This document shows positions 1 through 10,600 of a stretch of 37,061 nucleotides of DNA, in pieces. The position numbers and the translations under genes are program-made. The notes under the pieces were generated by a model, which had not been told where the DNA came from, ran no database searches, and saw only the letters and a list, made by a program, of their open reading frames with translations. The stretch's first letter is position 1. Every line of letters begins with the position of its first letter. Where the stretch lies: positions 1 through 37,061 of the forward strand of contig CAJYBK010000004.1 in NCBI GenBank assembly GCA_913064955.1. The letters run 5' to 3'. Origin of the DNA: an uncultured Flavobacteriales bacterium (GTDB lineage Bacteria; Bacteroidota; Bacteroidia; Flavobacteriales_D; Parvicellaceae).

Positions 1-2688
1 AATGGAAACACTTTCATTGGACAAAACCCACCTCCACAAAACTACAGCAGTTCTGGCAATTTTAATCCATCACTAACCGTTACTGCACTAAATGGATGTA
101 CCGATACTGAAACCCAATTAGTATCTATTTACGAATCTCCCGTGGTAGATTTCATACCTCAAAGTGTGTGTGCCAATACAACTGCAACTTTTACTGACCA
201 ATCTACTTCTTCACCTGGAGACCCTATAACATCTTGGTCTTGGGACTTTGACAATGGTCAAACTAGTAACGCTCAAAATCCGAATACCACCTATACCACT
301 GATGGCACCTACAACATCACACTTCAGGTAAACACCGCAAATTGTAACAACATAGCAACAATACCAGTTAGTGTGGAGCCGTTACCTAATGCTAATTTCA
401 CACAAGATGTATTCTCAGGCTGTACAGATTTGCAAGTTAACTTTACTAACACCAGTAGTGGAGCGGTAAGTTACACATGGGACTTTGGAGACAGCAACAA
501 TTCAACCACAATCGACCCAAGTAATATCTTTGTAAATAATGGAACAACAGATACTGACTTTATCACGACCTTAATTGCTAGCACCGCATTTGGATGCACG
601 GATACAGCTTTTTCCACTACCACTGTTTTCTTCGGAGTTGCTTCACAATTTACACATAATGGATTACCAGGGTGCGCGCCTCTAGATGTTGTTTTCACAA
701 ACCAAAGTTCAACCGGCCAAACATATGAGTGGAATTTTGGTGATGGTCAATCCGATATTAACTATAATACTACCCATCAATATATCAATACCTCACTTTT
801 TATTGACACCTATATAACAGAGTTAATTGTGACTTCATCCAATGGATGCGCTGATACTTCTAGTCAAGTAATTACCGTATATCCTTTGCCTGATTTTTCT
901 TTTGCTACTTTGCCTGATTCGGGTTGTAGCCCATTGCTTGTTGATTTCCCTTCGGTTGTTGGAGCGGTATCCTATGAGTGGGACTATGGAGATGGCACCA
1001 ATGGCGCAGGTCCTTCACCACAACACACATACAGCAATAGTACTACCAATGATGTTGTTTACGATATTCAACTCATAGCAACTTCTCCTTTTGGATGTAA
1101 AGACACAAACTATGGCCAGGTAAAAGTATTCCCTAATCCCACCGCCCAATTTACCTTACCAGTAAATCAGGGATGCGCGCCATTCCTAGCAACTTTTGAA
1201 AATACTTCAATAGGCGCTATATCTTATCAATGGTTTTATGGAGACGGAGACTCCTCCAGTGTCGACTCGGCAAGTCATAACTATACATATCTGAATTTTG
1301 GTCCAAATGTCCAAAATATGAATCCATATTTAGTGGCTACAACAGACCGTGGCTGCACCGACACCATGTTTCAATCTTTAGCAGTGTATCCAGAAGTTAC
1401 AGCTGACTTTATTGTAGATACGAGCGGGTGCCATCCATTTCATGGCTTTTTCACCAATCAATCTACCAACGCAACTATTTGGCAATGGGATTTTGACAAT
1501 GGATTTACGGATGTAGTTGCTAATCCTAATGAATTCTTTTTCAATTTAAGTAATAACGACAGTGTTTATAACGTCCAATTGATTGCATCATCCGTTTTCG
1601 GATGCACCGACACTTCCTATCAAGATATACTTGTTTTTGCCATTCCAAACGCCAATTTCACGGCAACACCAGTTAATCAAACGTATCCAAACACAACAAT
1701 ATCAATTAACAATGCCAGTACTTTAGGCTCTTGGGATTATGATTGGACATTTGGAGATGGATCAACTAACATTGGGTACAATCCTATTGATCATTCTTAT
1801 ACAACATGGGGTGATTTTACTATTCAACTTATTGTGTCAAGCACCTATTGCAGTGACACGTCCAGTCAAGACATTACTATCATTGCACCGCTTCCTATTC
1901 CTGAAGTATATGGATCTGGCTTTGGATGTAGACCAGTTACCATTCAATTTACGGATAGTTCGGAATATGTAGACTCTTATTATTGGGATTTTGGTGATGG
2001 TGGATTCTCAACTTTACCAAATCCTTACTACACGTATCATCAAGCAGGAACCTACGACATCAACTTAACGGTGACAGGACCTGGAGGTGTGCAAACTATC
2101 ACAATCACAGACTCAGTAGAAGTATATGAATATGCCAACGCATTTTTTCAACACGGACCAACTAACGTTTACGTTCCTTCTGAACCTGTTCAATTTTACA
2201 ATCTCTCAAGTTCAGCAAATACTTATATTTGGGATTTTGGTGATGGTGTGACTAGTAATGTTGCTAATCCTGAACACTTTTACACAGATGCTGGCACATA
2301 CGACATTCTATTGATTGCCAACAACGACAACAATTGTCCTGATACTATTTTTGTGCCCAATGCTGTATTTGCAGAGACTGGCGGAACTATAGACTTCCCT
2401 AATGCCTTCACTCCCAATACTAGCGGCTCAAACGGTGGTTATTACGACCCTAACTCAGTTGACAACGATGTGTTCTTTCCTGTCTTCAAAGGAGTTGAAG
2501 AATATAAATTAATGATTCTAAACCGATGGGGAGAGTTAATTTTTGAAAGTGAAGACCAGAATATTGGATGGGACGGATACTATAGAGACCAACTTTGCCA
2601 GCAAGATGTTTATATCTGGAAGGCCAAAGTCAAATTTACTAATGGAAAAGAAGAAACTTTTGTTGGAGAACTACATTTAATAAGATAA
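1..2688 (+). CDS. PKD-repeat cell-surface protein with T9SS type B sorting domain (5' partial)
   Basis: The reading frame is open from base 1, so the true start and signal peptide lie outside the window. A GTG at 142 is internal. At least nine PKD-like repeats are visible, each with a W-(D/N/F/T)-(F/Y)-(G/D)-(D/N)-(G/S) core such as WDFGDG, often followed by a Cys-containing F-G-C-T-D-T stretch. The last ~95 residues, from FPNAFTPN through ILNRWGELIFES to the GWDGYY motif and a basic end (HLIR), match the gliding-motility/type B C-terminal domain that sends proteins through the type IX secretion system. The product is probably a secreted adhesin or filament-like protein. The next gene starts inside its stop codon (TAATG), so the two are likely translated together. 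The exact ligand cannot be told from sequence. Confidence 0.93.
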   Translation, partial: NGNTFIGQNPPPQNYSSSGNFNPSLTVTALNGCTDTETQLVSIYESPVVDFIPQSVCANTTATFTDQSTSSPGDPITSWSWDFDNGQTSNAQNPNTTYTTDGTYNITLQVNTANCNNIATIPVSVEPLPNANFTQDVFSGCTDLQVNFTNTSSGAVSYTWDFGDSNNSTTIDPSNIFVNNGTTDTDFITTLIASTAFGCTDTAFSTTTVFFGVASQFTHNGLPGCAPLDVVFTNQSSTGQTYEWNFGDGQSDINYNTTHQYINTSLFIDTYITELIVTSSNGCADTSSQVITVYPLPDFSFATLPDSGCSPLLVDFPSVVGAVSYEWDYGDGTNGAGPSPQHTYSNSTTNDVVYDIQLIATSPFGCKDTNYGQVKVFPNPTAQFTLPVNQGCAPFLATFENTSIGAISYQWFYGDGDSSSVDSASHNYTYLNFGPNVQNMNPYLVATTDRGCTDTMFQSLAVYPEVTADFIVDTSGCHPFHGFFTNQSTNATIWQWDFDNGFTDVVANPNEFFFNLSNNDSVYNVQLIASSVFGCTDTSYQDILVFAIPNANFTATPVNQTYPNTTISINNASTLGSWDYDWTFGDGSTNIGYNPIDHSYTTWGDFTIQLIVSSTYCSDTSSQDITIIAPLPIPEVYGSGFGCRPVTIQFTDSSEYVDSYYWDFGDGGFSTLPNPYYTYHQAGTYDINLTVTGPGGVQTITITDSVEVYEYANAFFQHGPTNVYVPSEPVQFYNLSSSANTYIWDFGDGVTSNVANPEHFYTDAGTYDILLIANNDNNCPDTIFVPNAVFAETGGTIDFPNAFTPNTSGSNGGYYDPNSVDNDVFFPVFKGVEEYKLMILNRWGELIFESEDQNIGWDGYYRDQLCQQDVYIWKAKVKFTNGKEETFVGELHLIR

Positions 2689-4247
2689 TGAAATCATTAA
2701 TTTACATAATCGTTTTATCAGCGCTTACTCTGACACATTATGGTCAAAGCTTAGATAAGCAAGGGCGTAAAAACTTAAAGCAAGCAAACTACTTTTTAGA
2801 AATGGAGGATTATGTTACAGCATACTTCAAATTTCAAGATTTAAAGGAGAATTACGAGTTAGATTTTGACATAGAGTTTGGATTAGGAAGGTGTAAACTA
2901 AGACAAAAAGGACATGAAAAAAATGCATTAGCCTATCTTGAGCCAATTCACAGCACAAAGAATTATGAGAACTTTTATTATTATTTAGGACTAGCGTATC
3001 ATTGGAACGGTAGGTTTGAAGAGGCTATTAATTGCTTTCAAACTGTTCTTATTGACAGAAATCGTACAATGGATGATGCCCCAGTTTTGGAAGCGCTCAA
3101 CAAAGCGTACAATTCTCAAGAATTAATCACAGCCAAAAGAAAAGTCGAAATTAATAATTTGGGAGCTGATATAAATACAGAAAACCAAGAATCGGTTCCA
3201 GTTGTTTTACCTAATAATGCGGGTATGTTTTTTACAGCACGAAGAGCTGATAACGTGAGTAATAAAAAGGATTACTTGGACTACAATTTTCAGGATATAT
3301 ACTTCTCCAAACTGCATCAATATAAATGGGAACAACCTGTAAACCTTAAAGATATTAATAGTGAATTACATGATGCAAGCGCCTCCATCTCTTCAGACGG
3401 AAGTCAATTCGTTTACTTCAAAACTAACCCAATAAAAGTGACAGGTGGAGACTTGTACATTGCAGATTGCGATTCAGCAGGAAATCTAACAAACAACCAT
3501 AAACTAAGTGATGAAATCAACACAGAATATATTGAATCTAGTGCTTGCTTTTCGCCAGATGGTAATACCATTTATTTTAGTTCTAATAGACCAGGTGGCT
3601 ATGGTGGATTTGACATTTACAAAAGTAATAAGCTTCCCAATGGAGAATGGGGAAAAGTAATTAACCTTGGCCCTAACATCAACACTAGGTTTAATGAAGA
3701 CGCTCCTTTTCTACATTACGATGCTACTACGTTATATTTCTCTTCAGATGGCCACTTGGGAATGGGTGGTTTCGATATTTTCTTCACTAAAATGAACAGC
3801 GCAGGTATATGGCGAAAACCAGAAAACATTGGCTATCCTATTAACACCATCAATCACGACATGTATATTACCGTTTTACCTGATGAGCGCTCTGCATATT
3901 TCTCTTCAGACAGAGAAGGTGGCTATGGTAATGATGATATTTATAAAGTTGATATATTGGACCATGAAAGTTTTAAAAAAGTAGTTAGGGGTACAGTCGT
4001 TGACATTTCAACTGGAAAAGCAATTACAACTAAGATTACCGTTATTAATGAAGAGGATCATAATTTAAATGGTATCTACAGGTCCAACCCAAATAATGGA
4101 AATTTCATCATGGTAGTAAGACCAATGGAATACTATCAGTTCATTGTAGAAGCGGCAGGATATCAAACTATGACCATTAACTTCTCCTATGAAGACTTGA
4201 ACGAAATTGAAGAATTAAACATTAATCTCAAACCAATTGTTGAATAG
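2688..4247 (+). CDS. TPR and PD40 (WD40-like) repeat periplasmic/outer-membrane-associated protein
   Basis: 519 residues. An N-terminal signal peptide (about 1-20, ending near HYGQ) is followed by a helical TPR-like region (about 24-140) and then four PD40-type repeats with cores like FSPDGNTIYFSSNRPGGYGG and YFSSDREGGYGNDD (about 230-420). The last ~90 residues look like a carboxypeptidase-regulatory/beta-sandwich domain. Many Bacteroidota relatives of this architecture, such as PorE-like proteins, end in an OmpA peptidoglycan-binding domain. None is visible here, so this is a shorter version. It lies between a T9SS cargo gene and a PorP/SprF gene, so a role in anchoring or exporting that cargo is inferred. 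It overlaps the next gene by 11 nt. Confidence 0.88.
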   Translation: MKSLIYIIVLSALTLTHYGQSLDKQGRKNLKQANYFLEMEDYVTAYFKFQDLKENYELDFDIEFGLGRCKLRQKGHEKNALAYLEPIHSTKNYENFYYYLGLAYHWNGRFEEAINCFQTVLIDRNRTMDDAPVLEALNKAYNSQELITAKRKVEINNLGADINTENQESVPVVLPNNAGMFFTARRADNVSNKKDYLDYNFQDIYFSKLHQYKWEQPVNLKDINSELHDASASISSDGSQFVYFKTNPIKVTGGDLYIADCDSAGNLTNNHKLSDEINTEYIESSACFSPDGNTIYFSSNRPGGYGGFDIYKSNKLPNGEWGKVINLGPNINTRFNEDAPFLHYDATTLYFSSDGHLGMGGFDIFFTKMNSAGIWRKPENIGYPINTINHDMYITVLPDERSAYFSSDREGGYGNDDIYKVDILDHESFKKVVRGTVVDISTGKAITTKITVINEEDHNLNGIYRSNPNNGNFIMVVRPMEYYQFIVEAAGYQTMTINFSYEDLNEIEELNINLKPIVE

Positions 4248-5238
4248 ATTTATTTACATATCATTGTTGTTTTTGACAAGTTGGCAAGTGAAGGCTCAAG
4301 ACCCACAGTTTACGCAGTTTTTTGCAGCATCCAATTATCTTAACCCGGCATTTGCAGGAGCTACTTTTCAAAACAGAGCTGCATTAAGTTATAGAAACCA
4401 ATGGCCTGGTGTACCAAAGGCATTTGTGAGTTACAATGCAGCGGTTGATATGAACTTTAACAAAATCAATACTGGAGTTGGACTTTCTGTCTATCGCGAT
4501 AAAGCAGGAACAGGAGGATTAAACACAACCAACGTAGCTTTACAAATATCTCATCAATTTAAAATCAATAGAGATTTATACATAAGACCAGCCATACAAT
4601 ATGGAATTTTTAATAAGTCATTAGACCTCAACTCTCTTACTTTTGGCGATCAATTAGTGCGAGGAAATGCTCCTACTTCAATTGAGCAAAATCAGATAGA
4701 ACCAATTACGAATTTTGACTTTGCAACCGGAACATTGCTCTATTCTTCTACGAAGTGGATAGGAATTTCTGTTCATCATTTAAATAAACCAAATGAATCT
4801 CTATTGGGAGATGAATCGGCTTTACCGATGCGATTTTCTGTTCACGGAGGTTGGAAAGTGTATATGGACCAAATCTTAAGAAACACTACTGATGACGCAT
4901 TGAATTTTGCTTTCAATTTTAAAAGCCAAGGAAAGTACGACCAACTTGACATAGGGGTTTACTACGAAAGAAAACCTGTCGTTTTCGGAATTTGGTACAG
5001 AGGCATTCCTGTTTTTAAAGCCTATCAGCCAGGATATCAAAATAATGATGCTATTGCACTGATGATAGGAGGTGAATTCAAGGCATTTAAAATTGGTTAT
5101 TCATACGACATCACAATAAGTAGATTGGCAACCAACACCACCGGGTCTCATGAGGTTTCACTGATTTACAATTGGGCCGGTAAAGACGCTCCTCCATTGA
5201 GCAAGCAATTGAGACAGGTTCCTTGTCCAAAGTTTTAA
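4237..5238 (+). CDS. PorP/SprF family type IX secretion system membrane protein
   Basis: 333 residues. The start is TTG at 4237 (another TTG follows directly). No ATG gives a sensible N-terminus, and this start yields a clear signal peptide ending in VKAQ, followed by the family hallmark DPQFTQFF and then NYLNPAFAGA. The rest is a predicted outer-membrane beta-barrel rich in alternating hydrophobic strands, as in SprF/PorP. Family members are T9SS-associated outer-membrane proteins. Those encoded next to a large PKD or adhesin gene are thought to serve that particular cargo, as SprF serves SprB. This gene is third in such a trio and overlaps the previous gene by 11 nt (TTGTTGAATAG). Confidence 0.95.
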   Translation: MLNRFIYISLLFLTSWQVKAQDPQFTQFFAASNYLNPAFAGATFQNRAALSYRNQWPGVPKAFVSYNAAVDMNFNKINTGVGLSVYRDKAGTGGLNTTNVALQISHQFKINRDLYIRPAIQYGIFNKSLDLNSLTFGDQLVRGNAPTSIEQNQIEPITNFDFATGTLLYSSTKWIGISVHHLNKPNESLLGDESALPMRFSVHGGWKVYMDQILRNTTDDALNFAFNFKSQGKYDQLDIGVYYERKPVVFGIWYRGIPVFKAYQPGYQNNDAIALMIGGEFKAFKIGYSYDITISRLATNTTGSHEVSLIYNWAGKDAPPLSKQLRQVPCPKF

Positions 5239-5366
5239 GATGATTAATTTTTCAAAGCTAAAAACTAACTCATTTTGAGCTATCAAAACATAATTTATTT
5301 GTTTGGAAAAGCTATAATCTTGTTAAAACTCCACAAATAATTTTTAGTAGTGCAACCTTTTCTTTC

Positions 5367-5374
5367 TATCTTTA
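5367..5374 (+). promoter_or_regulatory. -7 promoter box for the sigma factor gene
   Basis: TATCTTTA differs by one base from the Bacteroidota -7 consensus TAnnTTTG. It ends only 4 nt before the ATG at 5379, so a transcript starting from it would be nearly or fully leaderless. No convincing -33 box was found. Confidence 0.35.
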
Positions 5375-5378
5375 GTCT

Positions 5379-5942
5379 ATGTCTATAGAAAAGAAGGATA
5401 TGAGCAATGAGGAAATAATAGCAGCCTGTAAGAAGGGTGATGCTCGAGCTCAGAAACTTCTTTTTAACAAATTTGGCCCAAAACTATATGCTGTTTGTAA
5501 CCGATACTCCAGAAGTGAGGAAGCAGCGCAAGATATGTTACAGGATGGATTTGTGAAGATCTTTGAAAAATTGGTTTCCTACAAAGGAGAAGGTTCATTT
5601 GAAGGATGGATGAGAAGAATAATGGTGAATACCTGCTTGGATGAAATAAGACGGAGCAAAAAACACCTCAACAATGTTGATATAGATGATTATTCTTATT
5701 CTCTTTCTAATTATGAAACTGTACTAGATGAATTAGCTGCGCAAGATTTGCTCAAAATTCTCCAAGTACTACCCGTAGGTTACCGCACTGTTTTTAACCT
5801 GTATGTAATTGAGGGATATTCCCACAAAGAAATTGCAGAAGAATTGGAAATTACAGTGAGTACTTCAAAGTCACAATTCTCAAGGGCGAAAGCTATCTTG
5901 AGAGGAATTATTGACAAACAGAAAATAGGATATGAGTCTTAA
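5379..5942 (+). CDS. ECF-type RNA polymerase sigma factor (sigma-70 family)
   Basis: 187 residues, normal length for an ECF sigma factor. Sigma region 2 lies at about 25-90, with LFNKFGPKLYAVCNRY, the DMLQDGFVKIF helix and GWMRRIMVNTCLDEIRR for -10 recognition. Region 4 is at about 120-180, with LPVGYRTVFNLYVIEGYSHK and a helix-turn-helix ending in STSKSQFSRAKAIL. It should direct RNA polymerase to a small regulon. The following gene overlaps it by 11 nt (ATGAGTCTTAA) and has the build of its anti-sigma factor. The upstream neighbours are a T9SS surface module, so control of envelope or secretion genes is a reasonable inference, not shown by sequence. Confidence 0.95.
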   Translation: MSIEKKDMSNEEIIAACKKGDARAQKLLFNKFGPKLYAVCNRYSRSEEAAQDMLQDGFVKIFEKLVSYKGEGSFEGWMRRIMVNTCLDEIRRSKKHLNNVDIDDYSYSLSNYETVLDELAAQDLLKILQVLPVGYRTVFNLYVIEGYSHKEIAEELEITVSTSKSQFSRAKAILRGIIDKQKIGYES

Positions 5943-7059
5943 AGACCAAAATATTGAAGAATTATTCAGATCAGGATTGGAAGATGCAGAACTTCCGGTG
6001 AATGAAGCTATGTGGAACAACATCAGCAATGGCATCAGTCAAAGTGCTGCTGCTACAACTGCTACTTCCACTGCAAAAGTTTTAACTTATATAGGTCTTT
6101 CTGGTGCTGCCTGTGCTTTTGGTGTAGCCGCTACCCTTTTCTTTGCTGACACTTCTAACTCCAAAATAGTTAATACTACTGAGCCGAAAAACATGACACC
6201 TAGTGAAGAAGTAACTACTGAAATCACTTCTCCTATTGCGGAGACTGAGGACAAAGAAATGGTAGACCAAATTGTACACAAAGAAGACATACAAAAAGAT
6301 CCTATTATTTCTGATGACGAAAAAATTAAAGAAACCAAAAAAGTAGTAACCGTTTCTGAAACAGAAAAAACTACCTACAAAGGTTCATGGGTTAATGATT
6401 TCTTAACTCCGAAAAAAGCACCAATTACGGAACCTACAACCGCTAGTGCAACTACTATTGCGGAGAGCACTCTCAATACAGAAGCTTTGGCAAACACTGA
6501 AGAACCTGTTAAACCTTCTATAACAGAAGAGATTGATAATGAAATTATAGCATCCATTGTGGCAATGCCGGTAGGTGGATATGCCCCTCTTGAAGTGTCT
6601 TTTGCTCACCATTCAGAAAAAGGAAATGCGCACTGGGACTTTGGAGACGGATTTGTAAGTATCGACAACGCAACTTCTCATACTTTTGAAAAAGTAGGTA
6701 AATATACCGTGACACTAACCATCACTAATTCAGATGGAAAAACTGTCCAAGACTTCAGAGTTATTGAAGTTCTAGCTAATAGTGCTTTAACGAAAATACC
6801 TAATGTATTCACCCCAAATGGAGATGGCACAAATGATTTTTTCAGAGTAGAAGGTAAAAACATAGATTCATTTTCTTTGGCCATTCTCAACACATCAGGA
6901 GAAATGATTTATCAGTCAACAGACATTAATCAAGAATGGGATGGTAAAGATAAGTTTGGAGAGTCTCTAACCACTGGCACCTACGTTGTCATCATTTCTG
7001 CCAAAGGAATAGATGGTAAAAAATATGAGCATTCAGGGACGGTAACTTTGAAAAGATAA
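5932..7059 (+). CDS. Putative membrane anti-sigma factor with PKD domain and T9SS type B-like C-terminal domain
   Basis: 375 residues. The first ~40 are acidic and cytoplasmic-looking (NIEELFRSGLEDAELPVNEAMW), like the short sigma-binding head of many Bacteroidota anti-sigma proteins. One transmembrane helix follows at about 48-71 (LTYIGLSGAACAFGVAATLF), then a long Thr/Glu/Lys-rich linker (about 75-200), a PKD domain with HWDFGDGF (about 205-283), and a type B gliding-motility C-terminal domain (284-375: IPNVFTPNGDGTNDFF ... EWDGKDKFGE). The helix is not a cleavable signal peptide, so the C-terminal part would stay tethered in the periplasm rather than be secreted. The overlap with the sigma gene supports a regulator-sensor pair. 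The sigma-inhibiting role is inferred. Confidence 0.82.
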   Translation: MSLKDQNIEELFRSGLEDAELPVNEAMWNNISNGISQSAAATTATSTAKVLTYIGLSGAACAFGVAATLFFADTSNSKIVNTTEPKNMTPSEEVTTEITSPIAETEDKEMVDQIVHKEDIQKDPIISDDEKIKETKKVVTVSETEKTTYKGSWVNDFLTPKKAPITEPTTASATTIAESTLNTEALANTEEPVKPSITEEIDNEIIASIVAMPVGGYAPLEVSFAHHSEKGNAHWDFGDGFVSIDNATSHTFEKVGKYTVTLTITNSDGKTVQDFRVIEVLANSALTKIPNVFTPNGDGTNDFFRVEGKNIDSFSLAILNTSGEMIYQSTDINQEWDGKDKFGESLTTGTYVVIISAKGIDGKKYEHSGTVTLKR

Positions 7060-7070
7060 TCTGACCTTTA

Positions 7071-7685
7071 TTACTTTATTATTTCAAACTGAAACCCCTT
7101 CTCCAATAAAGATTGAATAATTCGAGGTAAAGCAGCAAGCATTTTGTTTCCACACTTCTCATTGTCGTGCATTACAATAATAGATCCTGATTCTGTTTTA
7201 GAAATTACATTTTGAATTACAGTATCCACATTATTTTTAGGATCAAAATCCCCGCTTAGGACATCCCACATGATTATCTTATAACGCTTTTTAAGCACTT
7301 TTAACTGGCTTCTTTTCGCTTTACCATATGGAGGTCTAAAAAATTTAGAAGCGATAAACTGCTGGCACTTCTCTACATCCTCGAAATAAGTTTCGTTCTC
7401 TGTATTCCATCCCTTGGGGTGACTATATGAATGGTTTCCTATTTGATGTCCTTCAGATACAATTCTACTTAGAACCTCAGGTCTATTCTTCGCATTCTCC
7501 CCTACACAGAAAAAAGTAGCCTTTATATTAAACTCCTTTAAAATATCCAAACAATTTTCAGTTACGCCTTCTACAGGTCCATCATCAAAAGTGAGATAAA
7601 TCTTATTTTCAGAATTGGGTAAAAACCAAACTGCATCCCCATATAAGGAATGCAGTATTTTTGGTGTTTTAATAAAATAATTCAA
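7071..7685 (-). CDS. Polysaccharide deacetylase family protein (NodB homology)
   Basis: 204 residues. This is a carbohydrate esterase 4 fold of near-minimal size. Visible motifs are TFDDGP (32-37, general base and metal Asp), the metal-binding HSYSH pair (H85, H89), RPPYG (117-121), the W-D-V region at 140-142 and VMHD with the catalytic H173. Such enzymes remove N-acetyl groups from peptidoglycan, chitin-like or exopolysaccharide chains. No signal peptide is evident, though the N-terminus is short and uncharged enough that membrane association cannot be ruled out. The start is TTG at 7685, 5 nt after the DUF2723 stop, and homologues begin with the same M-N-Y-F-x-K-T-P pattern. It is likely co-transcribed with DUF2723. 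Confidence 0.9.
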   Translation of the reverse strand: MNYFIKTPKILHSLYGDAVWFLPNSENKIYLTFDDGPVEGVTENCLDILKEFNIKATFFCVGENAKNRPEVLSRIVSEGHQIGNHSYSHPKGWNTENETYFEDVEKCQQFIASKFFRPPYGKAKRSQLKVLKKRYKIIMWDVLSGDFDPKNNVDTVIQNVISKTESGSIIVMHDNEKCGNKMLAALPRIIQSLLEKGFQFEIIK

Positions 7686-7690
7686 TCAGT

Positions 7691-10600
7691 TTATTTTTGA
7701 AGCAATAAACTACAGTTCCATAGAATTACTAAATCTCTTGGAAACTTCTGCGGATCTAAATACATATCCACATTTTTCATTTGTGTAGCCAAGAACCTCT
7801 CTTTCGCCTTAGCCATAACTTCAGCATAGTTTGTATTTTCCAAGAAACCTATGTTTTCAAAACTAGTTTGATCTCCATTTGCTTTGTACAAATCATTAGC
7901 GGCAGCCGCATCCTGCAACTGTGACACAAATGCTGCATCTAAAGCCTTGTCATCTTGATCATATTGATCTGGAGTTATACTTCCTTGCACTGCTTGATTA
8001 TATAACTCATTTTTCTTGTTACCATACCCTTGGTAAACCGAGTTAAACGAATAACTAAATTCCATCATTGCTTTTTGATCTGTATTAGACCTCAACATTT
8101 CAACCAAGTTCATCGCACGTCCAAATTCTGAAGCCATGCTCTCAAAGAAATATTCATTCTGAGACAAATAATAACTGATTTCATCTAATTTGATTTGCGC
8201 TAATTTCTGCGCTAAAGCATTTCCTTTTTCTGTTGCACCTGCGTCAAAGTAATTAGCACATAAATAATAACATATGTCATCTTCTGGCACTTTGCTATCT
8301 TCAATTGGCATTACTTCAAAAGTTCTGTCTAACACATCAATTGCTTTTTGGTTTTCACCCATTTCAATTAACTTATCAGTGAACAACATGATTTGAACTC
8401 TCAGATTTCTAACTTGTCTTAATGTGTAATAATCTACTAACACACCAGGTGCGTTCATATTACCCCATTTAAAGCCATTTTCTTTGTCCATCATCAAATT
8501 GTACATCTTATCAATATTAACCCCGCCTTTAGGGCCAAAATCGATTGGACAGAATTTGAAAGCTAACCCTTCAGACTGAAGGTACTTCATAATATTACTA
8601 TTAGCTTGCAGACCTTGTTGACTCGCAAAATAAATTGGTCTATCCCATTTATAGTTGCTAAACATGTCCAGTACGGCTAAATCAGATTTGTAAATCACAC
8701 CTCCAGAGATATCCCATGTAAGTGTATCTTTCACTTTAGACATTTGATCTTCCGTGATAATACCATTTTTCAACGCTGCTTCTTTATCTACGGTAATGTA
8801 GATTGATTTGAAATCCAAGAAAGCCTCTTCTTGACAAGTATTAAACTTATCTGCAGAAGCCATGTTAGCATCGTTCAACATAAAAGCCATTGCTTCTTTT
8901 AAAGAGTAGGAAACCTTAGGCCATTTACTCAAGTTGCCATCAATTTCTTGACTAATTTGTCCAAATGCACTTTCTTTTACCTTAGCCAAATTCTCAGCCA
9001 ATTGTTTTTTCTGTGCTTCGTCAGTTGCAGCGTTCAATTTTCCTGACTCACTCATAATGTAACCGTAGAAAGAATCTACCATTAACATATCTGTAGAATC
9101 CAACTTAGCTCCGTCAATTGCATTCACAACGGATATAGGCATACTCTTAGCAGCAACATCATTAGATTTATATTTCGCCCCAATTTCAGCAGCCTTTTTC
9201 AACCTAACCAATTCTCCGTAAGCCAGTTTCAATTCATTCACTGTCATTTTATTGACGCTTCCTAAAATATCCTGAGAGGTTTTATTGATTTGAACCCATT
9301 TCGCTCCACTTTTATACTTTTTAGCATCACTTTCTTGAAGGATAATATAATCACGAGTACCGTTTCTATAACTGAACTCATTCATAGTTATCGGCAATGG
9401 TTCAGACTCATACGCCTGACGCTTCATTTGATTAATATGCCAATCAGTCCCTAATAAACTCATATTAGCAACACGAACATCCGTTCTTTCTTCTTCAACT
9501 TCCTGTAAGTACCATAAAGGGAATGTGTCATTATCTCCATTTGTGAAAATAATAGCTCCTTTACCGCCTTCCGCTTTCTCATCGCAAGACAACAAGTAGT
9601 TGTAGGCAAAATCCCTTGCAGTTGACCTATTAGATCTATCATGGTCATCCCAGTTTTGAACACACAGTACAATTGGAATCACCAAACCTAAAACTGTTGC
9701 TAAACTTGAAGTAGCAACGTTATTCTTGAGTGTATCCCCAAGGAATCCAACCAACACATACACCCCTAGTCCTACAGCAGAAATGTACAAGACTCCATAA
9801 CTCCATGCATGAGAAGGATATTCACCTCCAACAACAGTCTCAGCCAAGTATAAGAATACTCCGGCACCAAATGAATATGCTGCAATCATTCCAATATTTT
9901 TCCAATTGAAGTTTCTTGCCGCATCAAACAAGGCATATACTCCTATACCTATCCAGACTGCAAAAGCATAAAAGGAAGCCGCATAAGCGTAATCTCTTTC
10001 TCTAGGCTCCATTGGTTTTTGATTAAGATAAATTACAATCGCAAATCCTGTTAAAAGGAATAGTAATAGTACAGAAACCATATCTTTTGGCGCTTTCACA
10101 ACATGGAAAATAAAACCAATCAATCCTAAGATCAGTGGCAGCATGTAGTACCTATTATAACCACTATTTTCAGAAATGAAAGCAGGCAAATTAGCTTGAG
10201 AACCTAAACGTTGCTCATCAATAAAATCCACACCTGTAAGCCAGTTACCTTCCAAATACATTTTACCACCGCCATTCAGACCATATCCTTGTAGATCATT
10301 TTGACGACCTGAGAAATTCCACATAAAATATCTCAAGTACATCCAACCAATCTGATATTTAAACATATAAGACACATTCTCATTCCAAAAGTTAGGCTTG
10401 TACATCCCGTCTTTGGCTAATTGATCCGCATAATTTTTATACTCCGTATTACCTGTTTCATTATACAAACTCAACAAATAAGAATGTTGCTCAGCTTTTG
10501 TATTTCCAGGCACTCCAATTCTTTGATCACCAGGTAAACTAAGGTCATGCGTATGCGAATTGTAATTAATCCAAGCCATATACTTAGATCCTTCACCCGT

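Noticed and set aside
6082-6893. Minus-strand frames opposite the anti-sigma-like gene
   Set aside because: They arise from Thr/Glu/Ser-rich codon use in the linker of the real gene and have no motifs.
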